Below are positions 5,432-7,301 of a stretch of 7,301 nucleotides of DNA, piece by piece. The stretch's first letter is position 1. The number at the start of each line of letters is the position of its first letter. The DNA lies in NCBI GenBank assembly GCA_964530915.1, contig CAZHCK010000105.1:1-7301 (forward strand), written 5' to 3'. The translations under genes were made by a program, and so were the position numbers. The notes under the pieces were generated by a model that worked only from the letters and a program-made list of their open reading frames with translations, ran no database searches and was not told the origin of the DNA. The DNA comes from Cloacibacterium sp964530915 (GTDB lineage: Bacteria; Bacteroidota; Bacteroidia; Flavobacteriales; Weeksellaceae).

Positions 5432-6880
5432 TTATCCTACAGAACCTTCTAATGAAATTTCTAATAATTTCTGTGCTTCAATCGCAAATTCCATTGGCAA
5501 TTTATTTAGAACTTCTTTACTGAAACCATTTACAATTAGAGCAATTGCCTTTTCTGTATCAATACCTCTTTGGTTACAGTAGAAAATCTGATCTTCACCA
5601 ATTTTAGAAGTCGTAGCTTCGTGTTCTAACTGTGCAGAAGGATCTTTGATTTCGATGTATGGAAAAGTGTGTGCTCCACATTCATTTCCCATCAAAAGAG
5701 AATCACACTGTGAGAAGTTTCTCGCACCTTTAGCAGAAGGCATTACCTTAACCAAACCACGATAAGAGTTGTTCGATTTTCCTGCCGAAATTCCTTTAGA
5801 AATAATCGTAGATTTGGTGTTTTTACCAATGTGAATCATCTTGGTTCCTGTATCTGCATACTGGTGATTATTGGTCACTGCAATCGAATAAAATTCACCC
5901 ACAGAATTATCACCTTTCAAAATACAAGAAGGATATTTCCAAGTTACCGCAGAACCTGTTTCTACTTGAGTCCAAGAAATTTTAGCATTTTTTTCGCATA
6001 AACCTCTTTTGGTAACAAAGTTATAAACTCCACCTTTTCCGTTTTCATCTCCTGGGAACCAGTTTTGTACGGTAGAATATTTAATTTCTGCATTATCCAT
6101 CGCGATCAACTCTACCACAGCAGCGTGCAATTGGTTTTCGTCACGAGCTGGAGCAGTACAACCTTCCAGATAAGAAACATAACTTCCTTCATCGGCAATT
6201 ACCAAAGTTCTCTCAAACTGACCAGTTCCAGCCTGATTAATTCTGAAATAAGTAGAAAGTTCCATCGGACATTTTACACCTTTCGGAATGTAGCAGAAAC
6301 TTCCGTCTGAAAATACTGCTGAGTTTAAAGCTGCATAAAAATTATCACCTCTCGGAACAACTTTTCCAATATATTTTTGAACCAACTCAGGATATTCTTT
6401 AATCGCTTCAGAAATAGAGCAGAAAATAATTCCTTTTTCTTTCAAAGTTGCTTGGAAAGTGGTTTTCACAGAAACCGAATCCATTACAATATCTACTGCA
6501 ACTCCTGCTAAACGCTTTTGTTCTTCGATATTGATTCCTAACTTTTCGAAAGTTTTCAGTAATTCTGGGTCTACCTCATCTAAGCTTGCCAATTCTGGCT
6601 TTACCTTCGGGGCAGCATAATATTTAATCGCCTGAAAATCTGGTTTTTCATATTGAATATTTGCCCAATCTGGCTCTTCCATTTTTTGCCAAATTCTGAA
6701 AGATTCTAAACGCCATTCGGTCATCCAACTTGGCTCGTTTTTCTTTGCAGAAATCATGCGTACAATTTCTTCAGACAATCCTGTAGGAAAATCTTCGTAC
6801 TCAATATCTGTATAAAAACCAGCTTCGTATTCTTTGGTTTTGAGGTCTTCCCTCAAATCATCTTCTGTATATTTTGCCAT
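5432..6880 (-). CDS. sufB: Fe-S cluster scaffold protein SufB
   Basis: This 482-residue protein is the scaffold subunit on which the cluster is built. Conserved blocks include EPSWMTEWRLESFRIWQKME (49-68), IPKGVKCPMELSTYFRINQ followed by GTGQFERTLVIADEGSYVSY, and the C-terminal QCDSLLMGNECGAHTFPYIE. C401 in ECGAHT aligns with the conserved E. coli SufB C405 that receives sulfur and bridges to SufD. HEATTSKIGEDQIFYCNQRG is also standard. The length is close to E. coli SufB (495). The start at 6880 is only 2 nt after the sufA-type stop, which suggests tight translational coupling. All expected blocks are present, so a working protein is likely. Confidence 0.96.
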   Translation of the reverse strand: MAKYTEDDLREDLKTKEYEAGFYTDIEYEDFPTGLSEEIVRMISAKKNEPSWMTEWRLESFRIWQKMEEPDWANIQYEKPDFQAIKYYAAPKVKPELASLDEVDPELLKTFEKLGINIEEQKRLAGVAVDIVMDSVSVKTTFQATLKEKGIIFCSISEAIKEYPELVQKYIGKVVPRGDNFYAALNSAVFSDGSFCYIPKGVKCPMELSTYFRINQAGTGQFERTLVIADEGSYVSYLEGCTAPARDENQLHAAVVELIAMDNAEIKYSTVQNWFPGDENGKGGVYNFVTKRGLCEKNAKISWTQVETGSAVTWKYPSCILKGDNSVGEFYSIAVTNNHQYADTGTKMIHIGKNTKSTIISKGISAGKSNNSYRGLVKVMPSAKGARNFSQCDSLLMGNECGAHTFPYIEIKDPSAQLEHEATTSKIGEDQIFYCNQRGIDTEKAIALIVNGFSKEVLNKLPMEFAIEAQKLLEISLEGSVG

Positions 6881-6882
6881 AC

Positions 6883-7212
6883 TTATAAACTAAAACTTTC
6901 TCCACAGCCACAAGTTCTTGCAGCGTTTGGATTATTAAAAACGAAACCCTTTCCATTCAAACCACCAGAATATTCTAACGTGGTCCCAACAAGGTACAAG
7001 AAAGATTTTTTATCTACAATAATCTTTACCCCATTGTCTTCAAAAACTTGGTCAGCTTCTGTTTTTTCATTGTCGAATTTCAAAACATACTCTAATCCAG
7101 AACAACCTCCACTCTTTACGCCAACTCTAATATAGTCGGTTTCTGGGTTGAAGCCTTCTTCTTTCATCAATTGAGATGCTTTTTCTTTTGCTAAATCTGA
7201 TACTTTCATCAT
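6883..7212 (-). CDS. sufA: A-type Fe-S carrier (SufA/IscA/HesB family)
   Basis: This 109-residue protein belongs to the A-type carrier family, which accepts a cluster from the scaffold and passes it to apo-enzymes. The three ligand cysteines are present: C37 in SGGCSGLEY, and C101 and C103 in the C-terminal TCGCGESF. The SGG-C-SG and CGCGxSF motifs are diagnostic. Two adjacent ATGs (7212 and 7209) are possible starts. I chose 7212 because relatives that I recall begin with M-x-KVSD. No Shine-Dalgarno is visible, as is usual in this phylum. It is the first gene of the operon, about 23 nt after the predicted transcription start. The symbol follows the suf context; SufA and IscA cannot be told apart from the sequence alone. 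Confidence 0.93.
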   Translation of the reverse strand: MMKVSDLAKEKASQLMKEEGFNPETDYIRVGVKSGGCSGLEYVLKFDNEKTEADQVFEDNGVKIIVDKKSFLYLVGTTLEYSGGLNGKGFVFNNPNAARTCGCGESFSL

Positions 7213-7240
7213 TATTTTTATTTAGAATGATTTTAGATTG

Positions 7241-7271
7241 CAAAAATACTACATTTCAAATCAATATCAAA
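7241..7271 (-). promoter_or_regulatory. Bacteroidetes-type promoter of the suf operon
   Basis: On the minus strand, TTTG (7271-7268) is followed after exactly 19 nt by TATTTTTG (7248-7241). This matches the phylum's housekeeping consensus of a -33 TTTG and a -7 TAnnTTTG at the usual spacing. Transcription should begin at about 7235, giving a leader of about 23 nt before the sufA-type ATG. A TCAAAT direct repeat (plus-strand 7256-7261 and 7267-7272, period 11) overlaps the spacer and the -33 box and could be an operator, but nothing identifies a regulator. Confidence 0.75.
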
Positions 7272-7301
7272 TTTGTTGCGAAATATTTGTCTATGTATTT
7301 C

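Noticed and set aside
1..7301. CRISPR array, tRNA, rRNA, transposase or phage genes
   Set aside because: No regularly spaced direct repeats, RNA gene signatures or mobile-element proteins could be seen on either strand.

Overview
The window most likely comes from a Bacteroidetes bacterium of the class Flavobacteriia, probably the Chryseobacterium/Cloacibacterium side (Weeksellaceae). The reasons are strong AT richness, genes that lack Shine-Dalgarno sequences, a perfect Bacteroidetes-type promoter (TTTG-N19-TATTTTTG on the minus strand) and protein sequences that read as flavobacterial SUF proteins. The genus is an inference from memory of related sequences, not from a search.

Right-hand 5.5 kb, minus strand: a compact operon for iron-sulfur cluster assembly. 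Reading from the promoter at about 7271-7241 it runs sufA-type carrier (7212-6883), sufB (6880-5432), sufC (5406-4663), sufD (4644-3352), an unrecognised small HExxH protein (3330-2821), a PolB-type DEDDy 3'-5' exonuclease (2798-2100) and a SufT/MIP18-type (DUF59) maturation factor (2073-1744). All gaps are 2-26 nt, and the run ends at a hairpin terminator at 1682-1699. SufB, SufC and SufD should form the scaffold/ATPase complex, and the SufA-type and SufT-type proteins should help cluster transfer to targets. No cysteine desulfurase (SufS) or SufE lies inside this run, so the sulfur donor must be encoded elsewhere.

Left-hand 1.7 kb, plus strand: a 3-mercaptopyruvate-type sulfurtransferase (247-1122) followed with no gap by a GNAT-type acetyltransferase (1123-1674). 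The pair converges on the suf operon, and the two transcription units share the terminator.

The left part also has structure that its genes do not explain. A copy of the first ~62 bases of the sulfurtransferase gene lies 202 bp upstream as a broken fragment (45-106). It is followed by a 9-nt-period repeat (120-146) and a set of competing hairpins (148-192). Inside the sulfurtransferase gene, an inverted pair of ~22-bp REP-like sequences (928-950 and 1027-1049) is read in frame and brackets the catalytic cysteine codon. Another REP-like sequence sits between the convergent genes (1718-1740). I saw no such repeats in the suf operon. There are no RNA genes, CRISPR arrays, transposases or phage genes. 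The suf operon is conventional apart from its passenger genes; the repeat-remodelled sulfurtransferase locus is the most unusual part.
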